Source of the DNA: Verrucomicrobiota bacterium
GTDB taxonomy: Bacteria > Verrucomicrobiota > Verrucomicrobiia > Limisphaerales > Fontisphaeraceae
Assembly (NCBI GenBank): GCA_037139415.1
Contig: JBAXGN010000021.1
Location: forward strand, 1-54,263
Length of the DNA stretch: 54,263 bases
Reading direction: 5' to 3'
Shown: positions 34,747-44,002 of the stretch, one piece after another
How positions within the stretch are numbered: the stretch's first letter is position 1
How the letters are laid out: the number at the start of each line of letters is the position of its first letter
Made by a program: the position numbers and the translations under genes
The notes under the pieces: generated by a model
What the model was told of the DNA's origin: nothing
Databases searched by the model: none
Seen by the model: only the letters and a program-made list of their open reading frames with translations

Positions 34747-37053
34747 CTACTTCTTCGTCTCCAGCTTCACTTCGGGGACAACGCGAATTGCGATCGCGGG
34801 CGCGATGCGCACCAATCCGTAACGCGCAACCCCGCTAAGTGTGCCGCTGACGATGATGCTGTAACGGCCTGGCTGGATGGACTTGGAAGCGGTGATGACC
34901 AGTTTGCCTTCATTCTCTTCCGGCTGGATGGGCACAGATTGGGCAGTGATGCCCGTGGGTGGGCGTTGCAACCCGAGACTGATGAAGCCGGTCTTGGCAC
35001 TTTCCGAACGGGCCACCTTGACTTGGATGGTTAGCTCGCCGCCCGGTTTCAATTCCAGTTCCTCATCCGCCTTGAGCTGTGGGAACACGCGGAACGGAGT
35101 GGCCTCCAGAACCGCCAGCAACAGATCGTGGGTCGGCAACTGGTACGTGAAGAAAAACGCCTGCATGACCGCCTCGGCTGGGAATGCCTTGCGCTCAATT
35201 GGCTGACCAGCCAGCATAGCGGTGCCCACCACCGTTGGGGAGATGACTCCCAATTCGGCATCGGGTGGAGCGGTGATGGTGAGCGGCACTTGGCTGCGCG
35301 AACCGGAAATCACCGCCTGACTGGCAGTGAACCCTTTGGGTAAATCTTTCACCGATACGGTGATCTCATTGGTGAAGCCATCCTTGCGTAAGGCATCCAC
35401 GTTCAACAGCACGGTTTCCCCTTTGCCGACACGCGGATTATCCGGCGTGATGCGCAAGGCAAACCCTGGACGCTCCGGACCGATCCACAGCCGATAGGCA
35501 TATTCATCACCGCCGTAGCCCTGCGTATCCCGTATGCGGACGTAATAGTCTCCTTTTTGCCGGAAGGTGTACGTCAGCTTGGAATCAGCATGATGCGTGA
35601 TTAGTGCCTCCATGTCGTCCACCACATCATCGTTTTCCGCCAACTCATTGCCACGCGCGTCAATTAGGGTCATGATCGTATCCACCGGCGAATCCAGGCG
35701 GCGCGCGAACACTTCAAAAACCAGGCGCTGCCCGGCTTCGGCCTGAAACACATAGTAATCCTGATCTCCTGGCCGGTTGATCCGTCCATTGATATTCACC
35801 GGCAACTGCACCCGCGTCGCCTGGTTGGTCGTGTCATTCGGTTCCACTTCCATTACCTCTTTCACATCACCAGCAGCATACGGCACCAAATTGGAGCGCG
35901 GCGGTCCCGGCAAGGAAAACTCCCGCACTGGCAACGAATCCGCCGGGATCGCCAAGTCCAGGCTCTGCACCGGCAGATTGACACCACGCAGCGCCACCTT
36001 GACCGTGGTGCCCTTTTGCCCGCCCATTGGGAACATATCCGTGATGTAGGGCACCGCTCCCACCGTCAGCCGGTACACGAAGTCGCCACGGCCACGGAAC
36101 ATGATGTCATGCACACAAACGTAGTAGGTGCCATCCTTTTGCACTTTGAAAATCATTATCGGATCGGGCTTGAATCGGTAATCATCCACGTACTGGATGG
36201 CTTTACCCTTATCGTCAAACAAGGTCAGACAAATATCGCACCAACCCGGCACCGCATCCGCCAGATAGGTCAAAATGGCGCGCGCCTGTGCCGCCAGCAC
36301 AATCGTTTGGCCGGCCTTGGCGGTGAAGCGGAAGTAATCGCGATCCCCCATCATGGCCTGTCCGTTCACCAGGACGGGCAGATTCGTCAACCCGGTCGCG
36401 GTGGCGAGATCGTTGTTCGGTTCGATTTCATTCAACTCAGGCAAATCGCCAATCATGAACCGCCACCGGTTTGAGGGGCCACCCGCTGTAATCACGCGAA
36501 TATCACGCTCTTTCATATCGGCATCCGGCGCGATGGTGACGGCCAATTGCACGCTGTCGGTCTTGTTGGTCCCCACTATTTTAGCAGTCACACCGTGTCC
36601 GGTAATGCCCACCGTGGTGATGTTCAGCAGATTCTTGCCGGTGAGCGTCACCATCACCGTTTTGCCACGCTGCCCGCCCGCTGGGAAGATCGAGGCAATG
36701 TAGGGAGCGGCCACCTGCGCGGGGAGCGCTGGAGCGGCGGGTTTTGCGGCCGCAGCATTGGTCGCGACGGCAGCCGGTTTGGCTGCAACCGTCGGCACAT
36801 TTGTAGTCGTGACCGCAGGTTTGACGGCGTTGGTGGCAGCCGGTTTGACGGCGACACTATTGGTTACGGCGATCGCAGGTTTGGCTGGGGGTACCGCATT
36901 GCTCACAGTGGCTGTCGCGGATTTTACCGGCGCGGCATTGGAGGCTGGCGGTGGTGCTTTTTGCAGAACTGCGTTGGTAGCCGCAACCGAAGAAAACTCT
37001 GCCACCCACAGGGTGCTTGCGTAAATTCCCCATCGCAAAAGCTGCGTTTTCAT
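34747..37053 (-). CDS. Exported PPC-domain protein with Ala/Pro/Thr-rich N-terminal linker
   Basis: A 768-residue protein. After a signal peptide (MKTQLLRWGIYASTLWVAEF) comes a low-complexity stretch of about 110 residues rich in A, P, V, K, T and N. A TIG/IPT-like segment (IASIFPAGGQRGKTVMVTLTG) leads into pre-peptidase C-terminal (PPC) domains. One is around residues 205-330 (LNEIEPNNDLATATGL, RDYFRFTAKAGQTIVL) and the second around residues 400-530 (EVEPNDTTNQATRVQLP, DQDYYVFQAEAGQRLVFE). Two beta-rich parts end the protein. It is the last gene of the DUF1549-DUF1501-WD40-PPC block and overlaps the WD40 gene by four bases. Confidence 0.88.
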   Translation of the reverse strand: MKTQLLRWGIYASTLWVAEFSSVAATNAVLQKAPPPASNAAPVKSATATVSNAVPPAKPAIAVTNSVAVKPAATNAVKPAVTTTNVPTVAAKPAAVATNAAAAKPAAPALPAQVAAPYIASIFPAGGQRGKTVMVTLTGKNLLNITTVGITGHGVTAKIVGTNKTDSVQLAVTIAPDADMKERDIRVITAGGPSNRWRFMIGDLPELNEIEPNNDLATATGLTNLPVLVNGQAMMGDRDYFRFTAKAGQTIVLAAQARAILTYLADAVPGWCDICLTLFDDKGKAIQYVDDYRFKPDPIMIFKVQKDGTYYVCVHDIMFRGRGDFVYRLTVGAVPYITDMFPMGGQKGTTVKVALRGVNLPVQSLDLAIPADSLPVREFSLPGPPRSNLVPYAAGDVKEVMEVEPNDTTNQATRVQLPVNINGRINRPGDQDYYVFQAEAGQRLVFEVFARRLDSPVDTIMTLIDARGNELAENDDVVDDMEALITHHADSKLTYTFRQKGDYYVRIRDTQGYGGDEYAYRLWIGPERPGFALRITPDNPRVGKGETVLLNVDALRKDGFTNEITVSVKDLPKGFTASQAVISGSRSQVPLTITAPPDAELGVISPTVVGTAMLAGQPIERKAFPAEAVMQAFFFTYQLPTHDLLLAVLEATPFRVFPQLKADEELELKPGGELTIQVKVARSESAKTGFISLGLQRPPTGITAQSVPIQPEENEGKLVITASKSIQPGRYSIIVSGTLSGVARYGLVRIAPAIAIRVVPEVKLETKK

Positions 37054-38750
37054 TGTTTCTCCTTTGGTTGGGCGGCTGGGGTGGCAACCGACGGTGGGGC
37101 GGGCAGCGCCTTCGGCGGTGCTGCATTGGTTACCGACGGCGAAGCTGGAGCCTTCGCCGGAACCAAGACTGGCGTGGTTATGGGAGCAGACGACGACTTC
37201 AACGGCACTGCATTCGTTGCAGGTGGGGCGACCGGTACTTTGGCCGGAACTGGAGTAATCGGCAACTTTGCCGGGGCCGAGTTTGTCGGCGACGGTGAAG
37301 CCGGGGCCCTGACTGGCGATTGTGCTGGTGCAGTGACTGGCTTCGGAGGAGTGATGGGCGGCGGCACCTTCGCTGGGGCTGGCGTCGGGATCGAAGGTTT
37401 GGGTGGCGCCGGCTTTGGCTTGGGGTCGGGCGGCTTACCTGAGCCACCAGCAAGGGCTTCCCTGACGGTCTCGGCATTACGGAAAAGCGTCACCAACTGC
37501 TCAGGCGTGGTGTTGGTGGCGGCGGGCGTCCACTGGATGGCAGACGGTGTTGAGGTGTCGTAGAAACCGAATGCGGTAATGATAAACCAATCATCCACCC
37601 GCGGAGCGAGCTGTACCAGGGTGGCTAACAAACGATTATCCGTCACATTCCACAGGCGCACCGTGCCATCCGCACTGCCGGAGGCGAGTTTTTTGCCATC
37701 CGCACTGACCGCGACCGAATATACCCAATCCTGATGTCCAGACAGGGATGACTGAACATTTCCGTTCCGATCGCACACCTTGATGGTCTTATCGCTACAC
37801 GCGAGAAACAGACGATTCGTATCGGGCGACACGGCCAACCGCAACGGCGTGACCAGACCAAGATCAATCGTGCGGGTGGTGCGCGGCGGCGGCAGCGGTA
37901 TGGGTTTGGCCGGGTCGGCCGGTTTTTCCACCGGATCATCATACAACTTCCGCAAACGCAGAGAACGACTCTCCGGGCCGCCAATGGTCCAAAGCACATT
38001 CGAGCCATCGAGGCTGAAGGCCGCGCTAAAAATCGTCTCTGGCTGCGGTAACCGTTCCTGCGAGTTCCAGGTTTTGGCATCCCATATCAGCAATTGCCGG
38101 TCGGAACCGGCCGTTGCAAACAGCTTGCCATCGGCGCTGAACGCCACCGCCTGCACCCAATCGGTATGCTCTTTGATCGTGGTGATCAATTTCCGGCTTG
38201 TCATGCTCCAGATATAGGCAACTCCATCCGCCGAACCAGCCGCGAGCTGCTGCTCATCGGGACTGAGCGCCAAGGATAACACCACATCCTTCGGCTCTTT
38301 GAAAGTGGTCACTACTTTGCCCGTGGCCACCTCAATAATTTTGACGGCACCAGACGTCCGTGGCGCGCCGTCGCCCGCAATCAGGAACCTGCCATCTCTG
38401 GTAAACACCAGCGCCTGAACTGCCTCGGTGAGCGCGCTGCCCCCCAAACGCTTGCCAAGTTTTGCGTTCGCCAAATCCCAAAGCGCAATCTCCTGGTACC
38501 CCGCCACCGCGAGCAGCCTGCCATCCGGGCTGAACGTCATCACGGGAATCAGAATGACCGTCCCCAAACCAACCTGGCAGGTATTGGACACCGTGCCTTT
38601 GGCGGTGGAAACCGCCCCGAACGGCACTGGCAACGTCAGGGTTTGCCGGGTTAGATTCGTCAACGAGGGTGTGTTTTTCTCGGCCAAACTATTCATTACG
38701 GCCAGCAGACACACCAACGTCGTTGTTAAAAACAATCTCCAGGTACTCAT
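37050..38750 (-). CDS. Exported WD40 repeat protein with Pro/Ala-rich tail
   Basis: About 566 residues from the ATG at 38750 (MSTWRLFLTTTLVCLLAVMNSLAEK, a signal peptide, with GAGG-like bases upstream). An ATG at 38765 overlaps the previous stop (ATGA) and is an alternative. Repeated WD-type blades are visible: VMTFSPDGRLLAVAGYQEIALWD, LVFTRDGRFLIAGDG, LALSPDEQQLAAGSADGVAYIW, VAFSADGKLFATAGSDRQLLIWD and VAVSADGKKLASGSADGTVRLWN. This predicts one propeller of about seven blades. The last 130 or so residues are proline/alanine/lysine-rich and disordered-looking. Such propellers scaffold multi-protein assemblies; here it is exported. Confidence 0.9.
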   Translation of the reverse strand: MSTWRLFLTTTLVCLLAVMNSLAEKNTPSLTNLTRQTLTLPVPFGAVSTAKGTVSNTCQVGLGTVILIPVMTFSPDGRLLAVAGYQEIALWDLANAKLGKRLGGSALTEAVQALVFTRDGRFLIAGDGAPRTSGAVKIIEVATGKVVTTFKEPKDVVLSLALSPDEQQLAAGSADGVAYIWSMTSRKLITTIKEHTDWVQAVAFSADGKLFATAGSDRQLLIWDAKTWNSQERLPQPETIFSAAFSLDGSNVLWTIGGPESRSLRLRKLYDDPVEKPADPAKPIPLPPPRTTRTIDLGLVTPLRLAVSPDTNRLFLACSDKTIKVCDRNGNVQSSLSGHQDWVYSVAVSADGKKLASGSADGTVRLWNVTDNRLLATLVQLAPRVDDWFIITAFGFYDTSTPSAIQWTPAATNTTPEQLVTLFRNAETVREALAGGSGKPPDPKPKPAPPKPSIPTPAPAKVPPPITPPKPVTAPAQSPVRAPASPSPTNSAPAKLPITPVPAKVPVAPPATNAVPLKSSSAPITTPVLVPAKAPASPSVTNAAPPKALPAPPSVATPAAQPKEKQ

Positions 38751-38761
38751 CCCAACACACC

Positions 38762-40156
38762 TCATCCTTTGGTAGCCTTCGTTACGGTAGCCGAAGAAGG
38801 CATGATCTCCGTCAACAGACCGCCACTTTGAACCTTGCCTTGCGCCAGCGGGGTGATGTACGCCACGCAACCTTGCGGGTGCGGCAATTGCCCCATCGGG
38901 TCAATGCCCAGCAACCGGTACATGCTCGCACTCAGGTCCCACGGATACACGGGCCGATCCTTGACGTTTTCACCTCGGGTATCACTCGAACCAATCACCT
39001 GCCCGCCCTTGAAACCGCCTCCGGCCACCACCGCCGAGAACACATTGCCAAAGTGATGCCGTCCGCCAAACCAAGGCGCTTCATTGGCAATGCGTGGCGT
39101 CCGCCCGAATTCCCCGTACCAGATGACAATGGTGCTCTCCAGCAAACCGCGCTGAGCCAGATCCTCCAGCAAGGTCGCAAAGCCTGAATCCAGCGGCGGC
39201 AACAACCGCTGCATGGCCTTATGGTTTTCAACATGGGTATCCCAGCCGCCATAGTTAATGGTCACAAACGGAACCCCGCGCTCCACCAACCGGCGCGCCA
39301 GCAGGCAGGATTGACCAAAGTGGTGCCGACCATACTTATCGCGTAAAGCATCCTTTTCCTCGGATAAATCAAAGGCCTTCTTGGCATCGCCCAAAATCAG
39401 GCCGTACGCCTTCTTCTCGTAGTCATCCATGGCGTCGAGCACGCCAGGTTTGTCCGTTTCCCGGGCGACTGAATCCAGTGCCTGCAACAGGGACCGGCGC
39501 TCCTGAATACGCGCATCGGACATGCTCCGGGGCGGCACCAGTCCCTGCACCCGAAAATCTTTATTATTGGGGTCACCACCCGGCGCAAACGTGCGGTAAT
39601 TGTTCCCCAGGAAGCCCGCCTCCGAAAAGCGGCCCAACGCGCTGGTCAAAGTAATATAGGGCGGCAAGGTTCCGGCATAACCGGCACGATTACGCTCGTA
39701 TGCCACCACCGCGCCCAAAGCCGGATATGGCGGATCCGAAGCCGCCGGGGTGCCGGTCATCATCATGTACGTGGCGGTTTCATGCCCGTTGTTCATGTGG
39801 GTCATACTGCGAAGGATGGAATACTTATCCGCCTGCTTGCCCAACAGCGGCAGGAGTTCGCTAATCCGAATGCCCTTTACGTTGGTCTGGATCGGACTGC
39901 GCAGCGGTCCGCTGATTTCCACCCCCTGATCCGGCTTCGGGTCAAAGGTATCGGTCTGCGTCGGTCCGCCACCCATCCAGAGTTGTATGACGGCCTTGGC
40001 CCCGCCGCGCGGTTCAGCGATGGCACCGGCGGCCTTCAGCGCGAACCATTCGGACAAGCTCAGACCCATCATGGTCAGGCTGCCAACCCGAACGAAGTCG
40101 CGACGGCTCAGACCTTCACAGGTCCGCGTTATCTTGCTGCCTTGAATGTCTAACAT
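38762..40156 (-). CDS. DUF1501 family protein (Tat-type signal)
   Basis: A 464-residue DUF1501 (sulfatase-like) protein. Residues near the N-terminus read SRRDFVRVGSLTMMGLSLSEW, a twin-arginine-type signal, so it is probably folded before export. Family marks are AVIQLWMGGGPTQTDTFDPKP, GVPFVTINYGGWDTHVENHKAM, IVIWYGEFGRTPRIAN and GRHHFGNVFSAVVAGGGFKGGQVIG. The folds of these proteins resemble alkaline phosphatase-like sulfatases, but the function is unknown. It starts 36 bases after the DUF1549/DUF1553 gene and overlaps the WD40 gene start. Confidence 0.93.
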   Translation of the reverse strand: MLDIQGSKITRTCEGLSRRDFVRVGSLTMMGLSLSEWFALKAAGAIAEPRGGAKAVIQLWMGGGPTQTDTFDPKPDQGVEISGPLRSPIQTNVKGIRISELLPLLGKQADKYSILRSMTHMNNGHETATYMMMTGTPAASDPPYPALGAVVAYERNRAGYAGTLPPYITLTSALGRFSEAGFLGNNYRTFAPGGDPNNKDFRVQGLVPPRSMSDARIQERRSLLQALDSVARETDKPGVLDAMDDYEKKAYGLILGDAKKAFDLSEEKDALRDKYGRHHFGQSCLLARRLVERGVPFVTINYGGWDTHVENHKAMQRLLPPLDSGFATLLEDLAQRGLLESTIVIWYGEFGRTPRIANEAPWFGGRHHFGNVFSAVVAGGGFKGGQVIGSSDTRGENVKDRPVYPWDLSASMYRLLGIDPMGQLPHPQGCVAYITPLAQGKVQSGGLLTEIMPSSATVTKATKG

Positions 40157-40192
40157 AACTTTTTCCTCTGGTTGCGGGTTTGATTTTGGCCA

Positions 40193-42796
40193 CTAGCGCA
40201 CAAACATAAACTCCTGGGTATTCAGTAACACCCACACCAAGTCTTGCACCGCCTGCGGGCGATTTTTCGGATCCTTGGCGAGATGCGCCAGGGCTTTTTG
40301 CTTCTCCTGGTCCGTCGGCGGGCGTGCCACAATGCTCAGGTAAAATTCATCCACGATTTCCGCGTCCGTTTTCTTTTCCTTGATCAGGCGCTGAATGCGC
40401 GGGCTGCCGGTCACCTTGCCCTCAAGCAAATCGGAATTGATCATGAACAGTTTTTGGCGCAACGACGGCGCGGAGTCGCGCTCGCATTCATACGGGGTAT
40501 CCCGGGGCGGCCGGCCAAAGAGTTCCAGCACCCCGGTCTGGATGTTCCCATCGAAAACCTGCACCGCCCGGTAATCCGACGGCAGCCGGGTGTACGGCTC
40601 GGGAATAGAACTGGTATAAGTCTCTGGCACCTCGGTCACCTGACATAACGCGTCCACCAACTCCTCGGCGCCGAGCCGTTTGATTTGAAAATGCGAGAAG
40701 TGCGCCACATCGTTCTTATTAAATTCGTTGGCCTTACTGGAGCGCTGATAGGTGTTGGAATTCAGAATCAGCCGAAACAAATGGCGAAGGTCATATTTGT
40801 GCGTCGCCAATTCCCGCACGAGATACGTCAACAGTTCGGGATTTTCGGGCAGATTGGTCGGACGTATGTCATCCGGTTCGTGAATGATACCGCGTCCCAT
40901 CATCCAGAACCAGACCCGGTTGGCAATCGCCTGGTTGAACCACGGATTATTTGTTGAAATCAGCCAGTCCGCAAATTTGAAGCGCGGATCTTCATCCGGT
41001 CCAAGTTCAAAGACTTCCCCGCTCAACAGCCGAGGTTTGGCAATCTCGCGCGTGCGAGGATCGCGTAGCGACGCCTTGGGATTGAAATAGACAATTTCCT
41101 CTTTCCACTCGGTCGTGGATTTATAGGCAACCTTCGCGAAAAACGCGCCCAGCGCCACATTGTCACTCACCGACCAATTTTCGATGGGATGCGCGTGACA
41201 GCGGGCGCAGGCCACCCGGGCGCCCATGAAGAGCATGGCGGTGGTTTCGGCGAGCGTCTGCGGATCCTTGTTCGAGACGGCCCGCACAAAGTTCGCGGGA
41301 CCCCGGCGGAAATTGCTGCCGCTGGTGGTCAGGAGTTCGCGCACAAACTGATCATACGGCTGGTTGGTCGCCACCGACTCGCGCAGCCAATGGTAATAGG
41401 TCGTCACTCCCTTTGGCCAGATGCGCACCGGATACTCGCTCTTGATGCGCAGCAGGTCCCCCCACTTCATGGCCCAGTAATCAGCGAATTCCTCGCGCTG
41501 GAACAGCGCCTCAATCAGTTTGCCGCGCTTCTGCGCATCCTTGTCCACCAGGAACGCCTTCACTTCCGCCGGACTTGGCAGGGTGCCCAGCATATCGAGA
41601 TAAATGCGGCGGCAAAACTCCTGGTCGGAACAGACCTCCGAGGGCGGGATGCCCAGCCGTTTCAATTTGGCCAATACCAATTCATCCACCTTGTTATTCG
41701 CCGCCGCCGCCGGGAACGGTTGGGGTAGAATTTGCGGGACCAGCACGCGGACGGCCGTCGCCTGACGCGCGGCCATCGCGACCACCGTGCATTCGCCCGG
41801 CCCCACCGCCCACACCTCGCCATTGGCATCTACCATGGCCACCTTCGGATCCGTGGATTTATACGTCGCCAACCGCGTGCAGTCGCGTTGCGCTCCACCC
41901 TTAAGCATACCCGTAACCAGCAACCGCCGGGTTTCTCCCATCCGGAACACCAGTTCATCCGCCGATAACTTCAAGGCGACAAACCGGGGCGCGGTATCAT
42001 CACCCAGCCGCGCGCCCTGATTGATCCAGGCGACCAGCAGGTTGTATTCGGCCGACCCCGGCGTCAACCGCTTGCCCCCGGTATGCGGCAGCGCACCCGT
42101 CGCCATGCCCAGCAGGAGACTCTTGGCCGGTTCGATTTTATTGATGCGCCGGCCAATTGCAGCGTGCGTCAGCGCCAGATGATCTTCCCCCAACTCACCA
42201 CCAAACAACGACAGCTTAAACCCAGCCCGGCCACGTTGCGCGCCGTGGCAAGCGGTAGCGGCGCAACCGAGCCGCCCCAGCAACGGGGTAACGTCCCGCG
42301 TGAAAAAGACGGTCTCATTCGTCATCCCTTTCACCGCAACCCGCACTTCCGCTTTGGCACTCCCCCCGGCTTTGGCGCTGATCAGAATCGTGGTTTCCCC
42401 TTCACTCACGGGTTGGATTACCCCCTCCTTGCTGACCGTTGCCACCTTGGGATTCGCCGACCTGAACTCGGCGCGATCCGTCACATCACGAGTCGTATCA
42501 TCGGCAAACGTTCCCAGTGCGGTTAAACTCTGTGATGACCACTTGCCCTCCAACACCACACTGGCTGGCGCTACCTGCACCGACTGTAGTTTGAGTTTGG
42601 AATCCAGTTTTGGTTTAGCGACGACATTGGAGACGGTTAGCGCGGTTTCTTTATCAGTGCTTTTAGCATTCACCGAGTTCTGGCCAATCAGAGCCGTGCA
42701 AAACAGAAGGGTGAGCAGAGTGCAAGCCGGAAGGTTCTTCGACACCGCTACTCGACGCGAAGTGATGACTGGACATGGACCATGGGTCGCGTTCAT
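40193..42796 (-). CDS. Exported DUF1549/DUF1553 protein with Big_2 domain and CX4CH heme-type motif
   Basis: 867 residues from the ATG at 42796, which precedes a signal region (LPACTLLTLLFCTALIG); the frame could extend 51 codons upstream through the promoter of the divergent Rrf2 gene, which is unlikely. First an Ig-like Big_2 domain (about residues 50-150, with VATVSKEGVIQPVSEGETTI). Then a cytochrome-like PSCyt1 part with GCAATACHGAQRG, a CX4CH motif as is usual in this family, and a second Big_2-like domain. DUF1549 (VLAKLKRLGIPPSEVCSDQE, RIYLDMLGTLP) and DUF1553 (NQAIANRVWFWMMGRGI, LFRLILNSNTYQRS) follow. Widespread in Planctomycetes and Verrucomicrobia, linked by others to polymer use. 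It is the first gene of the six-gene minus-strand block. Confidence 0.92.
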   Translation of the reverse strand: MNATHGPCPVITSRRVAVSKNLPACTLLTLLFCTALIGQNSVNAKSTDKETALTVSNVVAKPKLDSKLKLQSVQVAPASVVLEGKWSSQSLTALGTFADDTTRDVTDRAEFRSANPKVATVSKEGVIQPVSEGETTILISAKAGGSAKAEVRVAVKGMTNETVFFTRDVTPLLGRLGCAATACHGAQRGRAGFKLSLFGGELGEDHLALTHAAIGRRINKIEPAKSLLLGMATGALPHTGGKRLTPGSAEYNLLVAWINQGARLGDDTAPRFVALKLSADELVFRMGETRRLLVTGMLKGGAQRDCTRLATYKSTDPKVAMVDANGEVWAVGPGECTVVAMAARQATAVRVLVPQILPQPFPAAAANNKVDELVLAKLKRLGIPPSEVCSDQEFCRRIYLDMLGTLPSPAEVKAFLVDKDAQKRGKLIEALFQREEFADYWAMKWGDLLRIKSEYPVRIWPKGVTTYYHWLRESVATNQPYDQFVRELLTTSGSNFRRGPANFVRAVSNKDPQTLAETTAMLFMGARVACARCHAHPIENWSVSDNVALGAFFAKVAYKSTTEWKEEIVYFNPKASLRDPRTREIAKPRLLSGEVFELGPDEDPRFKFADWLISTNNPWFNQAIANRVWFWMMGRGIIHEPDDIRPTNLPENPELLTYLVRELATHKYDLRHLFRLILNSNTYQRSSKANEFNKNDVAHFSHFQIKRLGAEELVDALCQVTEVPETYTSSIPEPYTRLPSDYRAVQVFDGNIQTGVLELFGRPPRDTPYECERDSAPSLRQKLFMINSDLLEGKVTGSPRIQRLIKEKKTDAEIVDEFYLSIVARPPTDQEKQKALAHLAKDPKNRPQAVQDLVWVLLNTQEFMFVR

Positions 42797-42911
42797 AAAA
42801 ATAACGTTATGTCGGGCAAAACTCTCGTCAAGCACGTTATGGAGCACCAATTCAAGATATACGGTTGGACGCCATGGGGGCGCGATAAATTCACACCGGC
42901 GTGCTCCATAT

Positions 42912-42939
42912 TTGACATCCCGGCGATGCGTCCTATATT
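42912..42939 (+). promoter_or_regulatory. Sigma-70-type promoter of the iron-sulfur operon
   Basis: A perfect -35 hexamer TTGACA (42912-42917), a 16-base spacer and TATATT (42934-42939) as -10. Transcription would begin near 42946, directly at the edge of the palindromic operator and about 35 bases before the iscR-like ATG. Confidence 0.75.
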
Positions 42940-42947
42940 GAGTCTGC

Positions 42948-42972
42948 AAACAGGACCAGATTGGTCCTGTTT
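42948..42972 (+). promoter_or_regulatory. Palindromic operator for the Rrf2/IscR-like regulator
   Basis: AAACAGGACCA and TGGTCCTGTTT are perfect 11-base inverted arms separated by GAT. The site covers the predicted transcription start, where a bound dimer would block initiation. Rrf2 regulators usually bind such sites at their own promoters, so autoregulation is likely. The site does not look like the classical E. coli IscR type 1 box. Confidence 0.7.
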
Positions 42973-42981
42973 AAATATAAC

Positions 42982-43443
42982 ATGCATATATCGCGCGCAG
43001 TGGAATACGGAGTACTGGGGCTCATGGCCCTGGCCCGGCGTCCTATCGGCGCAGTGGTGATGATTGATGAAGTCAGCCGCGAGGAGGATATCCCCAAGAG
43101 TTTCCTCGCCAAAATTTTCCAGAGCCTGGCGAAGGCCGGCTTGGTGCGTTCTGTGCGCGGAACCGGGGGCGGCTTTGCGCTGACCAAGACACCCGAGGAA
43201 ATTACGATCCTGGATGTTATCCAGGCCGTTGAGGGCCCCATTGCATTGCAGCGCTGTTTGGACGTCAATTCGTCTTGTGTCCATACAGAATCTTGCGCGC
43301 TGTGCTCGATTTTTGCGGTAGCCCAGGATCGCCTGAAAGAAACCTTTGCGGCTACCAGCCTGGCCACGCTGGCCCGGCAACAGGCGGTCATGCCGATGGC
43401 AAATCGGCGGGGAAAAGCGATTCCGGTGATGGCGGAAGCATGA
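42982..43443 (+). CDS. iscR: Rrf2 family regulator, IscR-like
   Basis: A 153-residue winged-helix protein. The start at 42982 (MHISRAVEYGVLGLMALARRP) is the normal family start; the frame runs 7 codons further upstream, through the operator. The recognition part is PKSFLAKIFQSLAKAGLVRSVRGTGGGFALTK, and EITILDVIQAVEGP follows. Cysteines C92, C99, C105 and C108 match the spacing of the [2Fe-2S]-binding cysteines of IscR (C92, C98, C104), which makes cluster sensing likely. It is the first gene of the iscR-iscU-iscS-mrp operon. The symbol is by analogy. Confidence 0.88.
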   Translation: MHISRAVEYGVLGLMALARRPIGAVVMIDEVSREEDIPKSFLAKIFQSLAKAGLVRSVRGTGGGFALTKTPEEITILDVIQAVEGPIALQRCLDVNSSCVHTESCALCSIFAVAQDRLKETFAATSLATLARQQAVMPMANRRGKAIPVMAEA

Positions 43444-43472
43444 ATTCAAATTGAAATGAAAAGGAAATGATT

Positions 43473-43907
43473 ATGAGCGACACCTATACCCTGTACAATC
43501 AAACGGTGATGGATCACTTCATGAACCCACGAAATATGGGCGATCTGAAGGAAGCCGATGGCATCGGGGAAGTCGGCGCGGCAGCCTGCGGCGACATCAT
43601 GAAGATCAGCCTGAAAATCAAGGATGGTAAAATCGAGGATGCCAAGTTCAAGACCTTTGGCTGCGGCTCGGCGATTGCCAGCTCCAGCATGGCCACCGAG
43701 TTAATCAAGGGCCGCTCCATCGCGGAAGCCATGACTTTTTCCAACCAGGAAGTGGTAAACGCGCTCGGCGGGTTACCCCCGGTGAAAATCCACTGCTCGG
43801 TGCTCGCCGAAGAGGCGCTCAAGGCCGCGCTCGAAGATTATCTAAAGAAGCATCCCGAGTTGGCCGCCAAAGTTGAGGCGAAGGAAAACGAAGCCGTGCC
43901 CGCTTGA
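43473..43907 (+). CDS. iscU: Iron-sulfur cluster scaffold protein IscU/NifU-like
   Basis: A 144-residue scaffold. ATG 43473 is preferred over ATG 43467 because AAGGAA lies seven bases upstream of it. The three cluster ligands are C39 (AACGDIM), C64 (FGCGSAIASSS) and C108 (KIHCSVLAEEAL), with D41 next to the first, exactly as in IscU. The HscA-binding LPPVK motif is present at 101-105. IscU builds [2Fe-2S] and [4Fe-4S] clusters using sulfur from IscS. The gene follows the regulator by 29 bases and precedes iscS. The C-terminus has a lysine- and glutamate-rich extension of about 20 residues. Confidence 0.95.
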   Translation: MSDTYTLYNQTVMDHFMNPRNMGDLKEADGIGEVGAAACGDIMKISLKIKDGKIEDAKFKTFGCGSAIASSSMATELIKGRSIAEAMTFSNQEVVNALGGLPPVKIHCSVLAEEALKAALEDYLKKHPELAAKVEAKENEAVPA

Positions 43908-44002
43908 GCCAGGGTGCCAGGCAGGTTTTGACCGACGGCAGGCAATGCCATTGCTGTGTTCCGTCACCGACCATTTTCTGAACCGATAGGGATTATATCT
44001 TT

